In this document: positions 13,728-23,483 of the stretch, one piece after another
Numbering within the stretch: the first letter of the stretch is position 1
How the letters are laid out: each line of letters starts with the position of its first letter
From: Monocercomonoides exilis
Lineage: Eukaryota; Preaxostyla; Oxymonadida; Polymastigidae
Reading direction: 5' to 3'
Length of the DNA: 64,000 nt
NCBI GenBank assembly: GCA_001643675.2
Contig: LSRY02000054.1
Location: 355,001-419,000, forward strand
Notes under the pieces: generated by a model
The model's input: the letters and a program-made list of their open reading frames with translations, nothing else
Told to the model about the DNA's origin: nothing
Database searches by the model: none
Position numbers and translations under genes: made by a program

Positions 13728-14047
13728 GATTGATCAAAATAATTTAATTTATTTATTAATTTTTTTTTATGTTTTATTTCTCAAATTATTATTATTGAAA
13801 TAGGACAATGTAATAATTAATGACCTTTTATCCACTTTTTATTTCATAATTATCTTATTTTATTTATTTTTTTAAAAAATACTCATATTTATGGGTCATT
13901 TTTAAAAACTGTTTTTTCACGAGAAACAAAAATTTTTGCGAAAAATCGGTCCATACAAAAGTTTTTAAATAATTTTTGCTTTTGAAACATCACAAAATTA
14001 ATTGTTAAAATCCAGAATTACAAAAGGTAGACAGTTACACCTATGCC
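13728..14047 (-). repeat. Right 320-bp terminal inverted repeat
   Basis: Reverse complement of 9061-9380. The near-complete identity of the two arms indicates recent origin or homogenisation. Confidence 0.95.
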
Positions 14048-14468
14048 GAATTTTTTATATAAGTTAAGAAAATAAGAAGTTTTTCAATCGGTCGAAGGAT
14101 TACAACCTTTTTTGCTGGAATGATCAAAAGTTTTGCTCAAGAAAAGATGGAAGATAGATATTAAAAAAAATTGATGAGGAAGTCAGTATTCATGTGACTT
14201 CATAAATTGTTAACATATGTTTTTGCATGGAGATGCTGTTCGTGAAATTGTAAATAAGAGAATGTTCACAGTTTTTGTTTGCCAATGCATCATATAGTAA
14301 AATAAATTCAACTTTAACATTAAAAAATGTTTATTTATGAACTTATGGAGATGTGATTTAAAAATAATAATTGTCAAAATTTCAAAAATAGAAATTGCTT
14401 TATATTGAAAAGCGTTATATGATAAATAACAAAGGAGCATATTAAATGAACAAAAATGAAAAAAAAAA

Positions 14469-17400
14469 CTAAAGAAAAAGTAAATTATTGAGAGTTTCCA
14501 AAGAAAGAGAGTGCCTTCTATCCCCAACAATACGTCGAAGTCGAGAAAAGAGGCGCTCACAAGAAGCTTCGCTACACGGAAACGTAACCAAGGCGAAACA
14601 AACGTTCGAAAATATCGAATGAAACATGCCAGACTTACTAATTTCTGCAAAAAAAACAAATAAATTATTCTGTAGAAATGATTGATCACAATCAAGAAGA
14701 AATGAAGAATACAAAGCTTCAAGCTTTTCCTTGAAGTTTTCCGTTTGGTTCAGAAACACTTTTGATATATAACCATGAAATCCACTTTTCATTCTTATGA
14801 ACCAGTCCATATTAATTTTCTCTTGGATGTTTCTTGTTTCTTCAACCTTTTGCTCTAAATTTTTAAGAATTCCAATTTCAATTTGTTCATTTGAACCAAT
14901 GAAAACAATATCTTCTTCATTTTCTTCATTTTTCTTTTCTTCATTATCATCCATATCATCCGTTTCATTATTTCCTTTTTCTTCAAAACAATCTTCATTT
15001 TCTTTTCGACTTTTGTTACGAGTGTTGTGAGTTACATTTTTTTCATTGATGATGAAGAAGATTCAGATTTATCCGAATATTCATCTTCTTCAGAATCGCT
15101 TTCAGCTTGTAAAAGTCCAAACTCATCGTCATCTGTTTCATCTGTTTTCTCCTAATGTTTTGAAGAAGATTCTTCACATTTTGTTGAAAAGTTTTCTTCG
15201 ATTATTTGAAGAAGTTGAACAATTTGAGAACATTCTGGAAATGAGTTTTCTTTTTTTTCAGAAACTTTGGCTGTAGAAGACTGATTTGACGGAGGAATGA
15301 TGGATGAGTCTTTTTTTTGTGTTATCATAGAGTGATGGATTTAGTGATCGAATTGCTGAATGAAACGAATCAATTGTGAAAGGGTTAAATGAGTATGTTG
15401 ACGAAGAAGAAGGTATATCAAATGACAATTTATTTGGAAAAATATCGCTATCTATTGGGCTTCTGGACTCAAAGATTTGTTTTGAGGTTTTCGAAAATAA
15501 TTCTTTCTTTCGGTCACTTCGTTTTTCGAAGATAAAAGTTCTCAGATCATAATCGACAACTTGATTTGATGAATTTGATGAAGAATTTGAAGTAGAACAC
15601 GATGAAGAATTTGAAGCAGAACTTGATGAAGAATCAGAAAAAGATGAAGATGACGGGGAGGAAACTAAAAAGGATTCGAAGGACGAAGACGAAATAGAAG
15701 ATGATGGCATATGTTTTGATTGCTCTAATGAATATAATGGATTCATTTTTTTAGAAGTGTTTTGAATCAAGTTTTGTTGATTTGTTTTTGATTCAGAGTT
15801 TTTCGTTGTTTGATCCAATGTTACACTACGAAAAACAAGTTCGTAATTCGCTTTCAGCCTATTCAATTCTTGGTTGTATGACTCAGAAAAAGAACCCAAT
15901 TGATAGTTTTTTCTCCCTCCAGGAGTCAATGAAAAGGCCAAAGAGATCAGGTTTCCCCTGTCACCTGCAAAAAAATAATTAAACAAAAGGATTATAATAT
16001 CACATAAACCAGATTGCCAGTTTTCTTCAGAGAATTCTTCAAGGTCCTGCATCCATGAGTAGCGTGCAAATGCTTTCACCAGCAGAGGGAATACATCTCC
16101 CAACTTCGTTTCATCTTTTTCGAACTGTAACTGAAGTTCTCTTAAGGGAAATAATAGTAGTTCACATTTGATCACATTTTCGATAAAAATCAATTCCTGT
16201 AATTTTGAAAAATTATCATCATGAAAATGTTTTCTAATAAAAAAACAAATATCATAAATGCAAAGCCATCTTGTTTCTATGAAAGAAGGGCATTTTGGTG
16301 TTGAGGGTTGCCTGCGGGAAATCACCTTCGCTTGTTTCGTAAATGTAATAATTGCATCTTTCTGTTTTCCGAAAAATTCGTTGTTGTTGAAAAAATGAGA
16401 TACAACTAAGTTTAATAAATGATTGCAACAATAAATAAAAATTGGTGGTGTTCCTTTGTAAAATGACAAAGATTTTTCTGTAGTGGTTTCTTCTGAAAGG
16501 CTCTGAATTGCAAGCTTCTGAGGAAGCAAGCCATCTGTGCAAAAGCACCGAACTTCTCCGTGTAAATCTTTTATTTCAGTCATGATTTGGACTGCTAATT
16601 GCGAATAATCAAAGGACGAATAGCACGCTTTAACTAATTTATAAAACATTGGCTTAGCACCCGGATTCAACGGAACCACAGTTACTGCAGTGTACTTTTT
16701 GCCAGCAATTACTCCACCTTCAATCATAATTCCGACTGAAGAATTGAAAATTGCAGCATCCCTTTCTTTTATTGCACCTTCCACTTCCTCATGAATTATT
16801 GAAGATAGTTTTCTGTAATTCAATGTGGGAAATATGGTTTCGGGAGAAAATGATGGATTTTGTTGAGAAATCTGTATGAGAGAAGAAATGAAACTATTAA
16901 ACTCAGATGAATAAGCGGACAAAAATGCAATGTTACAATGTCCAATTAACCTCAAAAATAGTTTTTTCAATAAATCATATTGAAAATGAAATGGAACTAA
17001 TTTTCTGTTTGAGTAATAAGTTGCTTGTTTGAGAGGATGATTCTGCTTCATAAATTTGACGATTGATGAATTTGTCAAAAGTGGACATTGATGATTAATT
17101 ATTCGATCACATCCTTTTCTTCCGGAAACTCCACAATTAACTCCTTCTTTGCTGTTTGGACACAAATAATAAATATGTCCATCTTTTTTCAACGTTCCAT
17201 CATTTTTCACAGGTGTGTAAGCTATCCAAACTGAATTTTTTTGAATTTCAAAGTGAACTTTTCCTATGTCTTCTCCAGTGTTATTAGGGTGCCTGTAAAC
17301 TTGATAATAATTAAAACAAATGAAATGATATAATTTTTGATCAAAACTTGAAAATATCAAACATTTTCCAAAAATAGTTGATTTTGAACATTCCAACTCA

Positions 17401-17603
17401 ACAAATGAACAATCACTTTTTTTTAGCTCTTCTATTTTTTTGCTTAATGCAGCACTCTTTTGTAAAAAAAAAAATGAAATAAAAAAGTTTCTGCCAAATT
17501 TTGTCTAATGTTAAATTCAAACGATTTCTTTAGATTTTGCACTGTTTTGTAATTCCAAAGGCAAGCTCCTTAAAAAATCCTCATATGTTGTCAATTGATT
17601 CAT
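14469..17603 (-). pseudogene. hAT transposase, interrupted
   Basis: Exon 1 (17603-17523, MNQLTTYEDFLRSLPLELQ) joins exon 2 at 17456 through a GTTTGA...AG intron. A Cys/His-rich zinc-finger-like segment (YLCPN, GRKGCD, HQCPLL) is followed by the catalytic-core blocks CFCTDG, CCNHLLNLVVSHFF and ETRWLCIYD; RW is conserved in hAT proteins. A Ser-rich linker precedes the C-terminal dimerisation motif SEASCERLFSRLRRIVGDRR...LNNLLFL. The frame is broken at least three times: near an A run at about 15309, an in-frame TAG at about 15155, and another A-run slip at about 15047. These may be real decay or homopolymer sequencing errors. The usual length of the family and the order of blocks are otherwise preserved. 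Confidence 0.82.
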
Positions 17604-17630
17604 GATATCAATGAAATAATCAATATTTCC

Positions 17631-17715
17631 GTTCGACCGACTGATCTGTTCGACCGACTGATCTATTCGACCGACTGATCTATTCGACCGACTGATCTAT
17701 TCGACCGACTGATCT
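17631..17715. repeat. Five 17-bp tandem repeats, subterminal in the hAT element
   Basis: Five copies of a 17-bp unit with core TTCGACCGACTGATCT, directly upstream of the transposase start. Its reverse complement contains CAGTCGGTCGAA, a motif also found near both transposon ends. This is a plausible cluster of transposase-binding sites. Confidence 0.9.
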
Positions 17716-18057
17716 TTGTCGAAAAAATGAATTTTTGAAACAAGGGAAAAATACAAAATCTTATGTTAAAAAAAGGACAATAAGTTATTTTTCATGGACT
17801 AATGATAATTTTTTAATTTCGAAACCATGAAAAATCAATTTCTTAATAGCAAAATGTTAAAAATTATTCATTTCCATCAAAAACAGATAATTGTTGATTT
17901 GTTTGTTTTTCTATTAATAAATCAAAATATTGAGATACCATGATAAGAAAAAACGAATAAATGAAATGAAAGTGAAATTAATATAAATAGAAATATTTTG
18001 CATTGTCGGTCGACTTGTCGAACACTTTGGAAAATGTCGGTCTGTCGCAAAGGCTTA

Positions 18058-18065
18058 CTCAAAAC
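18058..18065. repeat. Right 8-bp target-site duplication (CTCAAAAC)
   Basis: Identical to 7402-7409 and immediately adjacent to the right terminal repeat of the hAT element. Confidence 0.88.
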
Positions 18066-18169
18066 AGGTTTTTCAATAAAAATATTAAAAATCGTTTTAA
18101 GATCACCACAGTTCTTGAATTATCTTTTCTTTCCCAATTCTAATCACCAACGTGATTTATTTTCGTTAA

Positions 18170-18171
<2 letters not shown>

Positions 18172-18207
<36 letters not shown>
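18172..18207. repeat. Poly-T tract (36 T)
   Basis: A pure T run located 50 bases before the AP-4 sigma start codon. Confidence 0.95.
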
Positions 18208-18208
<1 letters not shown>

Positions 18209-18256
18209 TTTTCATAAATATATTCACAATCTTTCATAGCCATTATTTCTGTTACA

Positions 18257-18850
18257 ATGATCCAATTTTTTTTGATTGTGAATAAATTTGGTGAAACACG
18301 ACTTTCACAGTATTATGAATCAATTCCTTTGAATGAAAGAATTGCTCTTGAAGGAGAAGTTGTGCGAAAGTGCGTTTCTCGGCCCGATGGTGCAGTTTGT
18401 TATTCTTTTTTGTGCTGGCATTTTAAGTTTATTGCTGTCTTTTTTTAGGTTCCATTTTTTAATTTTGAAAAATATACAGTCTTTCATAAGCGATATGCAT
18501 CGTTGTACGTAATTGTTGGAACTACTGATGAAGAAGTGTGATTTTAATTGTTTTTTTTGTGTGTTAGAAAAAATTTGCACATAGAATGAACTAGAAATCA
18601 TTGAATTCATTCATTTATTTGTTGAAACATTGGATGAGTATTTTGAAAATGTCTGCGAGTTCGATGTATGAATTAATTTTTTTTTAAAGATTTGAAAGCA
18701 GAATAATGAAATATTTTTTTACAGGTCATGATGAATCTTGATCGAGTCCATTTTATTGTTAACGAAATGATTGCAAATGGGCACATAATTGGTACTGAAA
18801 AGACTGAAATTTTGGAACCAATTGAGTATCTTGACAAACTTTGTCCTTAA
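18257..18850 (+). CDS. AP4S1: AP-4 complex sigma subunit (clathrin-adaptor small chain), 4 exons
   Basis: Exons 18257-18394, 18449-18535, 18585-18665 and 18725-18850 join in phase 0 to 143 residues. Donors are GTTTGT, GTGTGA and GTATGA. The longin-like small chain begins MIQFFLIVNKFGETRLSQYYE and carries ALEGEVVRKCVSR, HKRYASLYVIVGTTDEENE, EIIEFIHLFVETLDEYFENVCEFD, MMNLDRVHFIVNEMIANGHII and TEILEPIEYLDK. The FFLxVNK start and the NG-x-I end match sigma-4 better than sigma-1 or sigma-2. It would act in coat assembly at the trans-Golgi/endosome with epsilon, beta-4 and mu-4 chains, none of which is in this window. The length is that of a full family member. Confidence 0.92.
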
Positions 18851-19988
18851 AAGTGAAGTGTAAATACCAAATTATTCTTGTTGTAAATTGAAGATTTCTG
18901 GCCTCTGTTTTTATACACTGTTTTGGTTTAAATCGATAATTTATACATGTAAATGTTTTTGTCTCCTCGTTTGAGGAAGGTTTTTATTTTATTTACATAA
19001 CTTCTGTCTATTAACAGGTGTAGTTGATGCAATTTATTTTTTAAATGCTTTGTTTTTAAAGTGAGTATTTTATTATTTTCGATCCATTACTATGTTTATG
19101 AGAAATTTTCATTTTCTTTTGAATTTTTTATAAAAAGATTTTTACACAAAGTTTCATTTGTCTGTTGTAACTTATAAAATATATAAGCCGATTAATTCAC
19201 ACTCGTTTAATTGACTTTTTATATTCTTTGTTTGACATTTGACGGATTGATCTGTTTTTATTTTGTTATTTGTCTCTTTCTTTTAACAATCAAGGATGAA
19301 AAAAATAAGCTATCGAATGATTAGCTCTTTTTATTTACTTTTTTATTCGACTTTTCAGAATGGACACTCTTTGAGGCATGAATAAATCTCAATAATCTAT
19401 CTGCATTGAAAATAAAAATATTTTCTTTCAATATTCACTTTGATTGAATTTTCTGAATGAGCTTTCTTGACATAATTATTAGGTATCCCTTACACGCAAA
19501 TTATTCTATCCATGTGGTCACACACAAAATTTGAATAAAGCAATTTTCATTCAAACGACAAATATTTGTTGTTCAACAAATTTTTGTGATTTCCTTTTCA
19601 AATCAACAGAAACTTCGAGTTTTTTAAAAAATCGTATTTTTCGATAAACAAATAAAATGAGAAAAAGAATGAAATACAAGTTGCAAATAGTGCGAACAAT
19701 TGAACTAATAAAATCAACGTGTTGTACAATGATATAAAAATTTGTAAAATTCCAGAGAAAAACATTCGCAGGAAACCAACTTTCAATGATCATAATATTA
19801 AACTCAAAAATACATTGCTCTATTTTATGAAAAAAAAAATTACTGTATAGAAAATTCAGTATAAATTAAAAAAGCATAAAGGAAACATTTCTAGCCATTT
19901 TTGTTGGTTACGAGCTTGCATAAAACCGTAGCAAGCTCCTCAAAAAAAAAAAAAAAGTCAGAAAAAAAAGCACCATTAAAACATTTCC
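18851..19988. other. Intergenic, nothing recognised
   Basis: AT-rich DNA between the AP-4 sigma gene and the convergent family gene. Short Phe/Ile-rich frames (19551-19793) look like chance. Confidence 0.6.
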
Positions 19989-21445
19989 TCAAACATTCAC
20001 AAAATAATCAGAAATATTTAATGACAATTCACAATCGTATTCCTTGTTAATATAATCATAAGTTTCATGAAAGCTAGCAATTGTATCTTCAAATCCTTCT
20101 TCTTCTAGCTTTTCGCGCATCTTCATTTTGGTAGCCTTGGTTTTCGCTTTGACAGATTCGCCTTCATTCTTTCCATTAAATCCGTCTGAAATATTCAAAA
20201 AGAAATACAAGAAATCTCTCACCATTTCATCTTTCGGAGTTGATTTCTTCATTTCTTCTGAAAACAGATCAACGACTCCTTCCTTCAGCAAGTCATCAAC
20301 TTCCGTGGCTTTGTTCGTCGTTGTACATCTTAATGTTTCAATGCATTGGTCGCTTATTCTTCTGTGATTATCTCTTGATGCTCGAAATACCTTAACAATG
20401 CTACCAATTAGCACAGAAAATTCTTCATTCCATAATTTGAACCAGAAAAAGTAATTATCAATTGAATAGAGCCATCCCTTGATAACAAGCACTTCTTTGA
20501 CTTCTCTTCCTCTTTTCTCTTCTTTTCTCTTCCAATCCACATTTCTTGTCAGTTCTTCCAGCTCTCTTGAGGCCTCTCTCGCAAAATGCAGTTCATCTTC
20601 AATAACTATTTCCAAACTTCCATTGGTATAAAACCTATTCATCAAAAACTCCCAAGCATATTGATACGCCAGATGAGTAAGGTTGCGATGCTTTTGGTGA
20701 AATTGGATAATATCTTTGATTTCATCCAAGAAAAGTTCTTGCTCCATTTTCTAACAAAAAAGAAAGAAAGAAATACAATGACGTTGGGGATATAAAAGAA
20801 ATACACATACATCATATCCAAAGCAACGCAAAGCCATAAAAGCCATTTCCACTTCTTTTTGGTTCTCCTTGTCTTTCTCTTTGCGCAAAGCAACTTTCAG
20901 AAGATAAGGTACACATATCGATATAAAATTTATAAAAGTTCCATTGTTAAGGAACAGATGGCACTCACAAAGATCAACCCATAGCTTTTCATTTCTTTCT
21001 CTCTTTATCATAACTTCGTCAGAAATCACCTTTTTAAATACTTTGCTCAGTGAAGATTTTTTAAAGCTATCAACCCACGTATATTTCATAATTTTCCAAT
21101 ACCCAATGTTCTTCAACAAATAAAGAACATTTTTCATCGAAAGTTTCATTTCTACATACATATTGAATATTTTATCGAACATTTCTTTTGTGAAAACTGT
21201 TTTTAATTCTTCTTCATTCATTTCTTCCATCGCTTCGTTCAGTTCTTCAATTCTGTCCTTCAGCTCAATTTCTGCGCAATAACCAAGTTTATCAAACAAT
21301 TCTTCCAAATGAATTTAAAACAAAACGATGAGAACCTTTCAAATAACGGAAAAAGGAACAAACCTGAAAAGCGTTCAGTCGTTGGAATCTTTTTATGCTC
21401 ATCCACTTGCTTATCATCAATGCACGAACTCATTTTGCTTATCAT
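19989..21445 (-). CDS. Charged helical protein of an oxymonad-type multicopy family (3 exons)
   Basis: Exons 21445-21364, 21301-20811 and 20750-19989 join in frame with donors GTTTGT and GTATGT. The protein is about 444 residues if it starts at ATG 21445; ATG 21433 is an alternative. It is rich in Glu, Lys and Leu and appears all-helical, with blocks ELFDKLGYCAEIELKDRIEEL, FTKEMFDKIFNMYVEMKLSM, LFLDEIKDIIQFHQKHRNL, AREASRELEELTRNVDWKRK and a C-terminal DYFVNV. I recall the same blocks in many Monocercomonoides predicted proteins, but no function. There is no signal peptide or membrane span. The repeated helical layout suggests an ARM/HEAT-like scaffold (inference). Confidence 0.78.
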
Positions 21446-23483
21446 GCACAGTGAATGATACATTCGAATTGTTTCTTTGCTAACAAAAAAATCGATAAAT
21501 ACAAACATCATTGTTTATCTTTCAATACGGAAATTTTACAACAAAAAAGGAAATGCCTTGCTTTATTGAAAAAAGGTTTTGGAAAAGGTCCAACGAAATT
21601 GCAAGGCTACGTTGAATGAGGCCAGAAATGATAATCTTTTAATTCTGTTTGATCAAACCAATAATTATGCATGATGATGAAATTAAACTTTTTCATTTCA
21701 AGCAATTGACTTTTGGACTAGGAATTGAATTTTTTCTAAGAAGGAAATGAAATTTAAACCTTTGAGAAAAAGAAAATCGATGAATATATCAATTCTTGAA
21801 GAGAAATAAATAATCACTTTTGCCTTCTTCAATACTTACGGAAAGCAAGGGCAACGAATGTTTGCATACTCAACGAATGCAATCTGTTATTGAATTACAT
21901 TTTTTATTTTCATTTCCAACGAATCGTGGAACTGTTGAAATTGAATGAATTCGAAAATCAAGAAGAGTGGACAAAACAAAAGCATTGAACGATTTTCGCA
22001 AAAGGAAACAAATATGAAACAATCGACCTTGGAGAAGAAACAAGGCAAATGCTTCAATTGCAAGAGAGGAAAAAAGAATCAGGAAATGAACATTGTAAGA
22101 ATAATTTGATAAAAAAGCAAAAGCAACAAAGCTCATCAAAAGATCTTTTGAATGTGAAACAGCTGATAAAGTTTATCCTCCTTATTACACTCTAAATTAT
22201 TGAAAACATTTTACAGAAAAAAAACATTTCCGAATGAAAAATAGGGATTGGAAGAGGAAACAAAAAGGCAACTATGTCTCTGAAAATTAATGACACTTCC
22301 AAGAACTCAACATTCCTTCTTCCTTTCTTTTTTCGGTGTATTCATTCTTCGCCATCCTCTTTCTCCTCGTTTTCCTTTTCCTCTTCCTCTTTTTCTTCCT
22401 CTTTTTCTTTCTCCTCTTCTTCTTCGTCTTCGTCTTCGTCTTCTTCTTCTTCACTTTCTTCTTCTTCACTTTCTTCTTCTTCACCTCCTTCTTCTATATT
22501 AGTCCTTGTATTTATTTTGAAAGTTGTTTGATGAAAGCATTCAAATGCAACTTTCAGTTAGAAGTGGCGCACTTATGAAAAAGTTTCCGAGATGAATGTG
22601 GCGAACTGGGCAAGAGGGATTTTGGAGAAAGAAAATAAATTGCGTTTGAGTTGGGTGATATTGAGAAGAAAGGGAAAGGAAGGGGAAGGGGCAATGGATG
22701 GAGAGCCAAGGAAAAGTATTTGTGAGAAAGGAAAATGAACATGAGAAGGAAAAAGGAAGGAAGAAAAGAGAAGAGAAGGAGAAAGTTTTGAAACAAGATG
22801 CACTACAGAGTGGTTTGAAGGAGTGAAGGGAGGGGAAATGGGGGATTCCCGTTTGAATGAAGGAAAAATCTGTTAGAGGTTTGCATTTTTTATGGGAGAT
22901 GGAAGTAAATGAGGCTGAACAACAAAGAGATTGGATGTTGGATTTGTCAGCTGTCTCGATCAGAAAGGTTATTCGCTTACGCTGAAGACTATTTGGGAAG
23001 AGGGTTTATTCAAAGTTTTTCGAGTCACAGATATCATATGAGACACTTTTTGCAATCAGAATAAGTTCTTGTGGAACAAGACTTTGTGCATTGGTTAAGA
23101 ATCAAAGAAAGTGTTTTGACAGCGATTGGAAATGTGCGCATCGAATCAGGAAAAAGTGAATGGTCTTGAATATGTTTGTATTCGTTTTAATTTTCCAGTA
23201 ATTTGTTTCTTTTGCAGTTCAGATATTTGTTGAATGAATTATAACCAAACAATATATTTTCGAATCCAAATTTTGATTGTTCCATTAAGAAAAATTCAAA
23301 AAAGCATATTGAAAGAGTTAAAAATGGATATTATTAAAAAATGAAGTCTTAATCAAAGAAAATTCATTATTCATGCTAATTTCATGAAATTAAAATTTGG
23401 AAATGTTAAAATCAGTATTTTTTGTGAAATATGATCAAAAGACATAATAGTTAATATAATTTGTGAATTTATGTTTATTAACA
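21446..23483. other. Intergenic, low-complexity pyrimidine repeats, no gene recognised
   Basis: Contains a pyrimidine-rich (CTT/CCT)n low-complexity stretch at about 22330-22500, whose Ser-rich or Lys-rich frames are artefacts. The rest, up to the start of receptor A, is AT-rich or G/A-rich and matches nothing I recognise. Confidence 0.55.

Larger units (their letters stand above)
9061..14047. mobile_element. 5-kb unit bounded by 320-bp near-identical inverted repeats
   Basis: The segments 9061-9380 and 13728-14047 are inverted copies over 320 bases. I found only a single-base difference, near an A run. Both begin GGCATAGGTGTAACTGTC at the outer end and stop together at GATCAATC. The unit contains a receptor gene fragment (10560-13317) and no transposase that I can see. 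No clear target duplication is present at the outer ends (AATAAGAAG on the left, GAATTTTT on the right). It could be a non-autonomous element with long terminal inverted repeats nested in the hAT transposon, or the product of an inverted duplication. Confidence 0.75.
7410..18057 (-). mobile_element. 10.65-kb hAT-superfamily transposon carrying receptor-gene fragments
   Basis: The left end TAAGCCTTTGCGACA (7410-7424) and the right end TGTCGCAAAGGCTTA (18043-18057) are perfect 15-bp inverted repeats flanked by a perfect 8-bp duplication, CTCAAAAC. The element encodes a hAT transposase (14469-17603, minus) with the family's RW motif and C-terminal dimerisation motif. TCGGTCGA-like motifs cluster near the ends (7446, 17631-17715, 18006, 18037) and may be transposase-binding sites. 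The interior also holds a kinase-tail pseudogene (8225-9060) and a 5-kb unit with 320-bp inverted repeats enclosing a surface-receptor gene fragment. The exact duplication suggests a fairly recent insertion, although the transposase is now broken. Strand follows the transposase. Confidence 0.87.

Noticed and set aside
22274-22531. Poly-Ser or Lys-rich frames
   Set aside because: Pyrimidine-rich simple repeat read in different frames.
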